DNA of 64,000 nucleotides. Source: Pyrocephalus nanus (Eukaryota > Chordata > Aves > Passeriformes > Tyrannidae). The position numbers and the translations under genes are program-made. A model generated the notes under the pieces. The model saw nothing but the letters and a program-made list of their open reading frames with translations. It had not been told where the DNA came from and made no database searches. This document shows, piece after piece, positions 1 through 10,135 of the stretch. The first letter of the stretch is position 1, and every line of letters starts with the position of its first letter. Location: the NCBI GenBank assembly GCA_038380795.1, contig CM076259.1:98195739-98259738 (forward strand), read 5' to 3'.

Positions 1-61
1 TTCAAACTGGAAGCCATAATCTGCTTTTGATGGAAAATCAGAGACCAGTAGGCTGTCTTCC

Positions 62-81
62 ATAATAATAGTAATAGTAAT
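62..81. repeat. Short ATA/GTA trinucleotide run
   Basis: Six to seven imperfect units of ATA/GTA type. Too short to be more than a minor microsatellite. Confidence 0.6.
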
Positions 82-1250
82 CTTAGTCCATCCGTTCTGA
101 AGATTTACAACAACAGGAGTGGTTTAACAGTATTTTAGCTCTAGAAATTGCCTCTCAGGTTCACATAATCAGAGTCTGCATTTAATGTACATGCCAAAGA
201 AGCAAAAAAAAGCTAACAAATATGTATCCTGTCAGTTCCAGTGAACCCAGACTGCAAAGAGCTGACAGCATATAGTCCCTTACACAACTATGAAAATTAC
301 AGATTGTAGCATGAAAGATTGCACATTGCTGAGAAGTGTCAAACCACACTGCAGTTTTCACATGTCAAATGTTTAATTACATAAGGATTATTGCTAAAAA
401 AACACAAGATCTGGGTGATTTGAGCTGAGGGCCAGCTCGGGCATTTATTTGAAAACACTTCGATTGTGTAAGTAGTTTGGATTAAAAAGAAACTGTATTC
501 CAGTGAATTTGATTTTTCTTTATCTGTTTTTTTATGATTGTGGCTCTGATGTTATCACTGATGCTGTATTGCCATCTCTAAAGGACAGTCTTCCAACCTG
601 AAAGCATCATCTTGTGAATGTCTGAGGTTGAAGGCATGCACACACAGGAGCTCACTGACTCTGGCATGCCACAGCAGCACCTGTACGCTAGCAAGAAACA
701 ACAGCTCCTGCTTCAGATTTCTTTGCCTTTGATGGTTTAAAGCAGAATTATAATTCTATTTTAAATATGATGCTTATATTTATGCTTTTTTCAGAGGTGC
801 TATGAAAGTGTACTACCTGCATTCAACTACCACAAGTAGGGGAAAATAACACAGGGGGACAAAATAGAAAAGACTGTAGAGAGGTGCAACTGGAGGCTTA
901 AGGTCTGTCATAAGGCTAAATTTCATAAAGATGACTAAGCTAGCAGACAGACCTCACCACCATCTGCACAGGTATATTTCTGATTTGTGACTAACTGAAT
1001 TTACAGGGACCTGGAAACTAAGAGATGACCTCAAGCTGAATTTTAATAGTCATTTGCTATAAGCAGCTGCTATTGACTCTTTATTCAATTTAAAAAATTG
1101 TGGAAATGATCCTAAACCTTTTGCTGTAAGTACATAAACTATACATGTTGCTTTTAGGGTGAATAGACATCTATTTCTTCACAGAAAGAACATCATTACA
1201 TCAATCAGAACTTAACACAAATGAAGCAGAACTCATTTGTGTCTCATTTT

Positions 1251-1266
1251 GATAACAGCTGTTATC
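1251..1266. other. Perfect 16-bp palindrome with GATA and E-box cores
   Basis: The sequence GATAACAGCTGTTATC is its own reverse complement. The centre is a CAGCTG E-box, and each flank is a GATAA motif, one on each strand. Such motif symmetry is what a composite GATA/bHLH site could look like, but isolated motifs are common by chance and no promoter or gene is nearby. The palindrome is directly visible; a regulatory role is speculation. Confidence 0.35.
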
Positions 1267-2959
1267 GAAAAGAAATGAAATGGAAAATCAGAACCCAAAC
1301 AACATGTAGAAACCCTCCAAGGAGGAGAAAGAAACAGATCAGGTCTAGAAATCTCTGATTTTAATATTAATGCCATCTGTCAGGTTTTTTTAATTTAGAT
1401 GAAGGAAAGAAATCCTTACTTTTGCAAAATACATCTGGCCATTTTTCTGCTAGTCAAACTCTAACCTGTGTTAATCTTAACTCAGACCTGGAGAACAAAA
1501 CAAAAAAAATACTCCTATGCATACTAGCATAAAGCAAAGCAGAGATTATGTCGAGAAAGCTACAAGAGACAGGAAAAACATCAAAAAGTTAAAGCCATGC
1601 AGTTGACTTTGTCACGTGTCTTCAACTTATTTAGCGCAGGCAGGATATTTTTATCCTGTTCATTCAGTAGCTGACAGCAGCTGCTTACAGTATTTCAAGC
1701 AGCATTTTCCAGCTAACTCAAAATAAGAATGGAAAGATGGAATTGTTACATGATTGTTTTGATATAGAACCACTCCTATTGCTTTCACTTACTTCTAACT
1801 TGCTTCAGCTTATATAGCAGGAAACCTTTTTACAGCTTGCTGCCTTCAGGAGAGAATCCATGTCCAACAGCTTTTATGAGAGTAATACTAGTCTATAAGT
1901 TCACTTCAGTAACACCTTCTGTTTTATGTGGTTACTCTGTCTCTGGACCATTATTAACTATATTACCAAAACAAACAGTGTAAAACTCATTGATGATGGA
2001 AAAAATCTCTTATGTATTCTTAAACATAAATCCACTTTCGTATAGCTCAGTAGAATTCAGTTTCTGGAGCCACGTGTTAGGATGTTAGAGACAGTAATTC
2101 TGAAATAAGAAGAGAATCCCCCATAGAGTTCAAATTCAGAGCATCTCCAGAAAACATAACTTAATAGATAATGGTCATGCTTTACACACACAAAGACAGT
2201 GCTGCTAATTAGTTCACTTTCACTAATTAGCTCACTCTTTTATTAGAACAATCATTCACATTTATTCCAGATAGCATTTGAATGATAGATTGATATTCAT
2301 TAAATTATTCCTTAAGAAATGAAATGCAGCTTCAAGTGTCAGACAGGAATTATGCTACATATTAATGCTCTGGCTGATACTGTGTTGTGATTTGCAACAG
2401 CCCTTATTAGAAGACTAAAATAGTCTAATGGAGTGAAATAATAAGAAAGAATGACAACTAAGAATAAAGTGTCAATAGTTTATCTAAATAGTAGTAGGAA
2501 AAGGCCAAATTGGCTATGAAGTTGGGATCTCCTGATTATAAATAAGGCTCTCAGAAAGACTGGACTTGTAGCGTACAATTTTTTCCTTTATGGAGTCTTC
2601 CTGGAGAGTAAGATACTCAGGCTGTTTAACTATGAAATAATGTTTAAAAACATATAATCATTACATAGAGTCATATAGGCCATGCTGCTCTTTCAGGGCA
2701 AGTCTTTTTCCCTCCTCCAAACTGCTTATACTCACCTTCACAGCAAACATACAATAGCCATGGGATGGGGGCTCAGGCATGGAAAACAGGCCTTAAACAA
2801 TGTAAAAACATACTCTGTGGAAATGAACTCCACAGTCCTTGCTATTTTAAAATTATTATTTGGCTTAGCTTTCAATTATTTTAGTTCTCCTTGGCATCCT
2901 CCAACTGTTTCAAAGAGTAGCCATCAGTCTGTTGCTTTTTCAAAGCTTATCTTCCCACC

Positions 2960-4535
2960 ACCTGGACATAGACAAGGCAGAAGTGTGAAATGCATTCTTC
3001 ACCTCCATCTTCAACACTGATGACAGACCAAGGAGGTCTCAGTGCCCTGAGATGGAAGACTGCAAGTGATAAACTCCCAGCTGACCCTTGCCAGCTGGGT
3101 CCCTATAAATCTATGGGGCCTGATAGGATTCATCCAAGAATCCTCAAACCACCAGCTGATATCATGACAAAGCCTATTGATGATTTTTGAGTGGTCTTGG
3201 GAGTCTGGAGATGTCCCAGATGACTGGAAGCTGGTGAATGTCATCCCAATTTTCAAGAAGGGCAACAAGGAGAACCCCGGAAACTACAGGCCTGACAATC
3301 TCACTTCAGTGCCTGGTAAAGTTATGGAGAAGATTATTCTGGGATATACTGAAAAACCACCTGAAAAACAACACAGTCCTTGGCCACAGCCAGCATGGCT
3401 TCATGAGGGCAAAGTCCTGTTTATCAAACCTGATTTCCTTCTATGACAAGGTAACCCACCTAGGTGATCAGTAGATGCAAAATTTTAGGACTTCAACAAA
3501 GCTTTTGACACTGTCCCTCACAGGATCCTGCTGGCAGCACCCAGCTAAATAACTGTGTTACACAAAGAGCGAGCAACTGGCTCACAGGTCAGGCACAAAT
3601 AGGTAGAGTGAACAGGGTAACATCAGACTGGTGACCTGTCACTAATGGGATTCCACAGAGCTTCATCTTAGGCTGCATACTCTTCATCATTTTCATTAAC
3701 AACCTGGATGCAGGACTTGAAGGAATACTAAGTAAGATTGCCAACAACACTAATTTGGGAGGAGCTGTCGACTCTCTCAAGAGCAGGGAGGCCTTGCAGA
3801 GACACCTCAACAAATAAGAGAGATGGGCAATTACCAACTGTATGAAGTTTAATAAGGGCAATTGCCAGATTCTGCACCTGGGACAGGGCAACCTTGGTTG
3901 TGTGTATAGTCTGGGGAATGAGAGGCTGCAAAGGAGCGCTGTGGAAAGGGACCTGGGGGTCCTAGTCAACAGCAAGTTAAAGATGAGTCAGCAGTGCTCT
4001 GGCAAGACAGGAGGGCAAACCGTGTCCTGGGGAGCATCAGGCAAAGCATCATCAGCTGGTCAAAGGAGACAATTGTCCCGATCTGCTCTGCACTGGTACA
4101 GCCTCACCTTGAATATTTTGTGCAGTTTTGGTTAGTGCAATATAAAAAAGATATTAAGTTATTAGAGACCGTCCAGAGGAGGGCAACGAGGATGGTGGAG
4201 AGCCTTGAGGAGATGGCATATGAGGAGCAACTGAGGTCACTTAGTTTGTTCAACCTGGAGGAGACTGAGGAGAGAACTCACTGTGGTCTTCAACATCCTC
4301 ATGAAGGGAAGAGGAGAGGCAGGTACTGATCTCTTCAGTCTCGTGACCAGTGACAGGACTCAAGGAAATGGCATGAAGCTGAGTCAGGGGAGTTTTTGGT
4401 TGAATATCAGGAAAATATTTTTCACCCAGAGGGTGGTTGAGCACTGGAACAGGCTCCCCAGGAAGTGGTCACAGCACCAAGCCAATCTGAGTTCAAGAAG
4501 CATTTTTACAAGGCTGTTAGGCACATGGTGGGATT
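2960..4535 (+). pseudogene. CR1 ORF2 remnant, reverse transcriptase and C-terminal part
   Basis: Decayed remnant of the CR1 endonuclease/reverse transcriptase polyprotein; only the RT and the region after it remain. A stop codon lies at 2986-2988, the frame changes near 3010, between about 3130 and 3180, near 3340 and several more times after 3470, and a stop directly precedes the D-F-N-K-A-F motif (RT motif A) near 3495. In the catalytic motif that is normally F-A-D-D, both aspartate codons read as asparagine (AAC AAC, 3743-3748), so the polymerase site is destroyed. The downstream stretches H-L-E-Y (about 4105) and R-V-V-E-H-W-N-R-L-P (about 4430-4460) are recognisable. It cannot encode an active protein. 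The number of lesions makes it clearly older than the copy at 54994. Confidence 0.9.
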
Positions 4536-4560
4536 CTTTGGGTGTCCTGTGCAGGGCCAG

Positions 4561-4599
4561 GAGTTGGAATAGGTGATCCTGATGGGTCCCTTCCAACTC
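4561..4599 (+). other. CR1 3' hairpin (copy 1)
   Basis: GAGTTGGA (4561-4568) and TCCAACTC (4592-4599) are exact reverse complements and enclose a 23-nt loop. CR1 elements have a conserved 3' stem-loop thought to be recognised by their own reverse transcriptase. The position directly before the terminal octamers agrees with this. Confidence 0.8.
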
Positions 4600-4606
4600 A
4601 GCATAG

Positions 4607-4635
4607 TCTATGATTCCATGTTTCTGTGATTCCAT
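4607..4635 (+). repeat. CR1 terminal octamer-like repeats (copy 1)
   Basis: TCTATG, ATTCCATG, TTTCTGTG and ATTCCAT follow in tandem. They are diverged units of the ATTCTATG octamer that ends CR1 elements, and they fix the 3' boundary of this copy. Confidence 0.85.
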
Positions 4636-5022
4636 CTTCCCTCATTAACTCTTCTGAGTCTTACCAGCATTACAGCCAAATGCCAGCACTTTTCTAACAT
4701 TCACTTGCTTCTGAAATTATATGTCATGTATCTTTTGTACTAGGCTGTGGACTGACGAAAACTTGACTTGCCCAAGTCATGCTTAACAGCGAGGGTTTGT
4801 TTCCATGCCCTGTTGAGAGAGAAATCAAGAAACCAGATCCATTAATGAACCTCTGATATTTTGTTTTTCAAAGAAAGTTCTCGTTTAGTAAAATGGGAAT
4901 ACAAACCCCGAAGGCAATTTAGGACAGTGATTCTTCTGAAAGGAGATATTCTAGAAGACTTAAGCAATTTGTTACATGTCCTTCAGACAGATGCTTTTAG
5001 TATTTTGGGTTTGGGGGAGGGG

Positions 5023-5050
5023 TTGTTGGTTGGTTGGTTGGTTGGTTTTT
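5023..5050. repeat. (TTGG)n microsatellite
   Basis: About five pure TTGG units followed by a short T run. On the opposite strand it reads as (CCAA)n, the same motif found on the plus strand inside the A/C-rich tract at 54175-54356. Confidence 0.9.
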
Positions 5051-5587
5051 TATTTGTTTCTTTTCCAGAGAAATTTAGAACTTTGTAGTCTGATAAAGTA
5101 ATTTGTACTTGTCAAGACTAGTCCAAAAGAACTGGGATAGTCAACCTTTTAGAAAATTAAACTGAAGATTAACTACAGAAAGAAATGATATAGTTTCCTT
5201 CTTGAAAACAATAACAATAATACTATTGTTTCCACCTGAATCAACCCCAAAATAAAACAAAATTTTAAAAGATCATGTTTCTTGTGAGTCCATTTTTATC
5301 CAAATTTTCACATCAGAGACAGTGAAACATTACTTTTCTTAAACAGTGTAGACTTTAACATATTGCACAGCTGTGCTGTGAAACAGGCCTTCTTGCTAAA
5401 TCTGAAAATGCTAAAATCGTCTAACTTACTTCAGCAGCTTCTGAAGATGCCAGAATTTGCAGCTTCCTGGCAGTAAAACAGCACTAGTGGGACTATTCCA
5501 GATTCTCACAATCAATTTCAGTGTGCCCTGGTTCCCAGTCTCAAACCTATAATGGAAGGGAGGCTCAAGAATTATTTGTCTCCAGCC

Positions 5588-5658
5588 AGGATTTTCAAGG
5601 CTTCTTAGGCAGGGATGGAAGCTGAATCCGAGTTCACGCTAGGATTTTCAGGCTTCTT
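5588..5658. repeat. Short direct repeat pair, 53 bp apart
   Basis: AGGATTTTCAAGGCTTCTT at 5588-5606 recurs, minus one A, at 5641-5658. Probably a local duplication remnant. Confidence 0.55.
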
Positions 5659-6911
5659 TCTCCCTTGGAGACTGGTATCTTGGAAGCACTAACAAGGGAC
5701 CTGCCACCATCTGCCTTCTCCAACTACTATCTTCCCACTGGGATGTCTCGCCAAGAACAGTGACAGGTGCCACACAAGCTGGAGGGATCAGTCTACATCT
5801 CCAAGACAGACTCACTGTGTGGGCATGCTAAGGCTGGTCAATTCTTTCTTTTATTTTTGAAGATGTATTTGGCAACAATTCTCACTCCAAAGCCAGTTTT
5901 CTGAGAAGGCAGATTACAATTGCTCCCTGAAATCCCATGATGTTTTGAATCTATTTTTTTGCATTGTGTTAGTGAGCCATTTCCAACAAAGAAATCACCA
6001 GCACTCCCTGGCAATGGTTTGAGTTATGGTCTGAATTAAGATTGCCAAGAACTTGGCTCAGTTACTCCCAAAGTATCGAGTGCCATCTGTGATGGGGATA
6101 TACACAAGGGTAGATTCAACTGCTATCCCAAAGCACAAGGATCTGCCATGCTCTCATATATTCTGTATAATATCTGCCAACTGCATAAGGCTGTGAATAT
6201 GTTAGGGAGCCCCACAGGTTACTGTAATATGTAGGAAAATTATTATACCCAAATTGATTATTTGTATCCAGCATTGTCATGCTTTCCAAAAAAACATCTT
6301 ATTTTCCAAAAATCACAGAACCAGATTTATCCCTTTTTACAGTTTGCCTTCACCAGAAAGGCTCATTTAGTGGTATCTAGTTGAATTTTGTTTTCATTAG
6401 AAAGATCTTACCTGTATTGGACAGTCATGAGCAGCCTTGTCCCAGACAGTTTGTGTTATGATGAGTATTTCCTAGCAGCTATTATTTGGGGTTTTCAGAC
6501 TCATATGTTCAGAGAGTATTTGAATCATTACATTCGTATTTTCCCATATTACTGATAAGAGTTTTGCAAATGTTTGGCATTTTGTATCAGTTCACTTAAT
6601 GAAATGAATTTTTAGATATGTGCTAGAATACATAGAAGTCTACATATTTATGCTGATAGGATTATTTTACAATATGAGGTACAACATTTTCCATATGTCA
6701 CTTAAAATCTTCTTTGTGGTAAAAAACACCATCACAAGTTTGGTCTAAATTAGCAGTAGGATAGCATGAGGTGATTCAGAGAAAATTTAGTTGTAGACAA
6801 CTAATAGGGGACTAAACAATAAGACCTATCAGAAATGATCTGGTGTTCCATACCTTTTCTTCCAGGTCAGTGATGTTCAGTGAGTAGCAATACATAGTAC
6901 ACCAAAAAGGA

Positions 6912-6931
6912 AAAATAAATAAATAAATAAA
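6912..6931. repeat. (AAAT)n microsatellite
   Basis: Five AAAT units within an A-rich stretch. Confidence 0.85.
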
Positions 6932-9900
6932 GTAACACCAAGGCTTCTTTGGAACTCATGTACCAGATAACACTGCTCTTTAACTAGAATTAGGGATTAA
7001 TATAAAGCAAAGCATTAATTTATGCTTTATTCTTTTCAGGTACAAACAGCTGTATCGCACTCCAGCAGAAAGAGAGCTGTTTGGTAACACTGTTGGTTAA
7101 GCAGAAACAGGAGGTGTTCCTTCAGCAAATTCTACAAAGTTCTGTCAAAGGCATCTTACAGTAACTGCTTGTTTTGTGTAGTTTTGTGTTCATGGAGGCA
7201 ACTAACAAGTGTGCCTGGCTGCTGCACAGAAGCTGAGGGAGGAAGCACTGGCATCCTGATAGAGCAGAAACAGAACGTGTATGGCCAATGCTGTGCATTT
7301 TCCTCTCGTGCTGCCCCTTTCCTCACCATCACTGTTTTACCTTTCTCTGTAGGTAATCCTCTGTTGGGGTGCACCAAGCCATGATGACCGTGAAGAACCT
7401 AACACTACATGAGTGCTACCATCTCACAGGGCAAGGAATGCCCATAGGGCATGAAGTCATTCCAACAAGTCCTACAGCCAGTCAGGAGCATTTTTTCTAA
7501 CACATCCTCCAGTTTGTAAATCATCAGCCTAAAGAATTTCTGACAAATTACCTGACACTTTTACACTCTTGATTTGAAACAACAAAGGTGCCCTAAATGT
7601 CAATATTCTTCCAGCAGCCCTGCAGATGGTGAATCATCTCAGGATCATAGTTTTGGGATCACTGCCTTAATATTAAAATTCTTAGGTGATCATAGCTCTG
7701 AAATAATATGGTTATGTTCCCATGAAGTTTGTCAAACTACTGTTCTGCTCAGTCTCCTTGTGAGCCACTTTCCTCTATTTTTTTCCACTGCTCTGAGTAT
7801 AAGCCACTTTAAGCAGAGGTTTTCTTACTCAGTATTTAAGGCTCATATAAAACCACTATTGTTCCTTTACACATGTTAAAAATATTTTAAGATTGGCAAT
7901 TATATGCAATTTAATGGGTATCCTCAACAGTCATTGTGATTTGATAGAGAAAATAACTGTCCTGTACTTCTAGTCCAAGCTTGTCTGACTTTTGCAGAGA
8001 TCAGCTCTCATCACTTCTTGATTCCAAAAGCTTCTATAAGACCTTGATGTAATTTATTTAATAAAGACCCTTTCCAAATTCAACACTTATTTTTAAAAAT
8101 CTTGGAGCTAACTGACTTTGAGAAGTCAAGAATGAATATAACAAACATAGAAAAATGCCAGCTGCAGGCTGTAATAAACAATTAGAGAATTACAACAACT
8201 ACTGATTCCCATATGGTTATTTTAAGTCTTCACGTATTCTTCACATATTCTCAATTTTGCTATAAAAAAAAAGGCCAGATAATAGTTTCTATATCTCCAT
8301 TTACTTTCCAAAGTGTAAGCATAGAGTTCTGCCAACAAACTGAATTAACAGTTAAATAAAAAATAATTTTAAAAAAGAATGAAAATTAATTGTGTACTTC
8401 ATTATTTTCAGATTCACCATAGTTTCTGGGGATAAGTTTTCAGCTTGACCTTCTGAGTTTATAAGCTCAGGAATTTTTGTGAGTGTCCAGATGTCTCAGA
8501 GCATCAGATTTATAGGATCTTAAAAGGAAACAATATTAATATAAACTGCTTTTTTCTATTGGAAAAATAAAAAGTCCACCAATGAGTTTCTTATGTGCAA
8601 CAACCAGCACTACTTACTATTTGCAAATTGGGACTGTTGCAAGGTCATTTAATATTAATGCCATTTTGATAGCTGCTTGTTAGTTTAGTCATCGCTTTCA
8701 CATTCTTTGTTACTTGGTTTTTTTTGTAGCATACTAAGTTACTTACTGTTAATAAATAACAAATGTATGTGTGTGCTGGAGAGACGTGGGACCCTCATGG
8801 AAGCAACTCTGCTACCCACTAGAGAGAGAGGAGAACTTGTAGACAGTAATTACTTGCATTAAACATCTATGTCCAAGATAGGATGTATAGCCCTTTGTGA
8901 ATGCTTGTTTTTTCTGGTTACCTGCAGAGTGTATTTAAATTAGATTATTTTTATTGACTGAAAGTTTTAATGATAGGAGTTTCCAGATAATCAGTGGTCC
9001 TGACCTTTTTTGCCCAGAATATTTTTTGTTTTCCTCACAAATTTGTTAGCAAACCCTCCACAAACTATATGTTTCTCAGCTATAGACTTTCTCAATCTTA
9101 TTAGAGTGCAGACTTCAATTTTTTTTTTCCTAAATCTGTTCCAGTACACTAATACCTATTAATTCATTCTTTATTTCCTTTGGTATTCCCAGTACAGCAC
9201 AAGAAACTTTGAATTACGTCTCTATGAAACCAACATTACTTTGATAAACGAAGCATTTTCTCATTAGCAAAAAGTACTCATGCATATGATAAAATCTCCA
9301 ACAGGGTTAGCAGCTGTTTATTAATGGCTGTTGGCTTGTTGATACAGTCATTTATGTTTAAACATGAGCAATACATTACTGCAACGGGTATATCTGTTCC
9401 TGAGTTTTCCATTTCATCCATGCATATCAGATCATATTCCTGTTTCTTTTACCATTTGTGTCATTGCAAACTGGGAGCTACTCCTATTAAACTCAAGCAA
9501 CCCCACCAGCATAATATTAGATAAAAATGAAAAAGGAGACAATGCCCATATTTCCCATGAAAAAACATTTGCCATACATTATGGGTGCTTTATGCTTTTC
9601 CTGTTCATTTTCTAGGTATATTTTCTGAGATATGATATACTAAAGTATTCAGAATTATATTGATGAATTATTCAACAACTCTCTTAACTATGATTTATCT
9701 GAAAGCAAAAAGAATTCATCACCAGCAGAGCTAAAATAAACAGGCTCTTATGACTTTAAGATTAAATTACTGACATAAACAGAATCTGAAATTCCTACAT
9801 ACAGGGCTCTACATCAGCAAGGAAAGGAATATTTTCTTGTAGGGGCTGTAAGAGTGCAGAGGCAGTTTCTCAAAAAAGATCACACCTCTTCTTTCACAAG

Positions 9901-10090
9901 GATAGTAGAAGAACCATGTATCTAAAAATGTTCTCCAGTTATATTCCTGACATTAAATGGTGACATAAAAGGGAATTTCTAGGTATTGCAAAATGTTTAA
10001 TATAAAGCAGGTAGTAAAAAGGGCAGTTTACTGAGGTTATCTTGATGCCAATTTCCAGCAATGAGTAAAATCTGTAGTATGCAGGAATTA

Positions 10091-10093
<3 letters not shown>

Positions 10094-10135
<42 letters not shown>
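10094..10135. repeat. Poly-T run of 42 nt
   Basis: The longest homopolymer of the window. Read on the minus strand it is a 42-nt poly(A), which could be the tail of a retrocopy lying to its right (10136 onward), but I recognise no gene or SINE there and find no target-site duplication. A frame on the minus strand through it encodes poly-lysine and is an artefact of the repeat. Confidence 0.9.

Larger units (their letters stand above)
1..2954. other. Gene-free unique DNA
   Basis: AT-rich single-copy sequence. No open frame in it shows a domain, splice-bounded exon or codon pattern I can support. It holds a short TAA/TAG trinucleotide run near its left end and a perfect 16-bp palindrome at 1251-1266, both listed separately. 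The right end is set by the first residues that align with CR1 ORF2. It could be intron or intergenic; nothing in the sequence decides which. Confidence 0.6.
2955..4635 (+). mobile_element. CR1: CR1 LINE, old 5'-truncated copy
   Basis: A CR1-family non-LTR retrotransposon fragment. The translation, in shifting frames, matches the CR1 ORF2 reverse transcriptase and C-terminal region: a K-S-M-G-P-D block near 3100, a W-K-L-V-N-V-I-P block then N-Y-R-P near 3220-3290, and a D-F-N-K-A-F-D block near 3500. It ends with a hairpin and octamer-like repeats at 4607-4635, the CR1 3' end. The left edge is approximate: homology starts just inside the linker between the endonuclease and RT parts of ORF2, equivalent to about 56220 in the second copy. 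5' truncation is the normal outcome of target-primed reverse transcription. No poly(A) is present, as expected for CR1. Its 3' tail resembles chicken-type subfamilies with a GGGTCCCTTCCAACTC motif more than the tail of the second copy; subfamily assignment needs a library search. Confidence 0.93.
4636..10093. other. Gene-free unique DNA
   Basis: No supportable gene. Holds a TTGG microsatellite (5023-5050), a pair of short direct repeats (5588-5658) and an AAAT microsatellite (6912-6931). A frame of 101 codons at 7574-7879 and one of 71 codons at 7169-7384 show no recognisable domain, and their lengths are within chance expectation. Confidence 0.6.
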
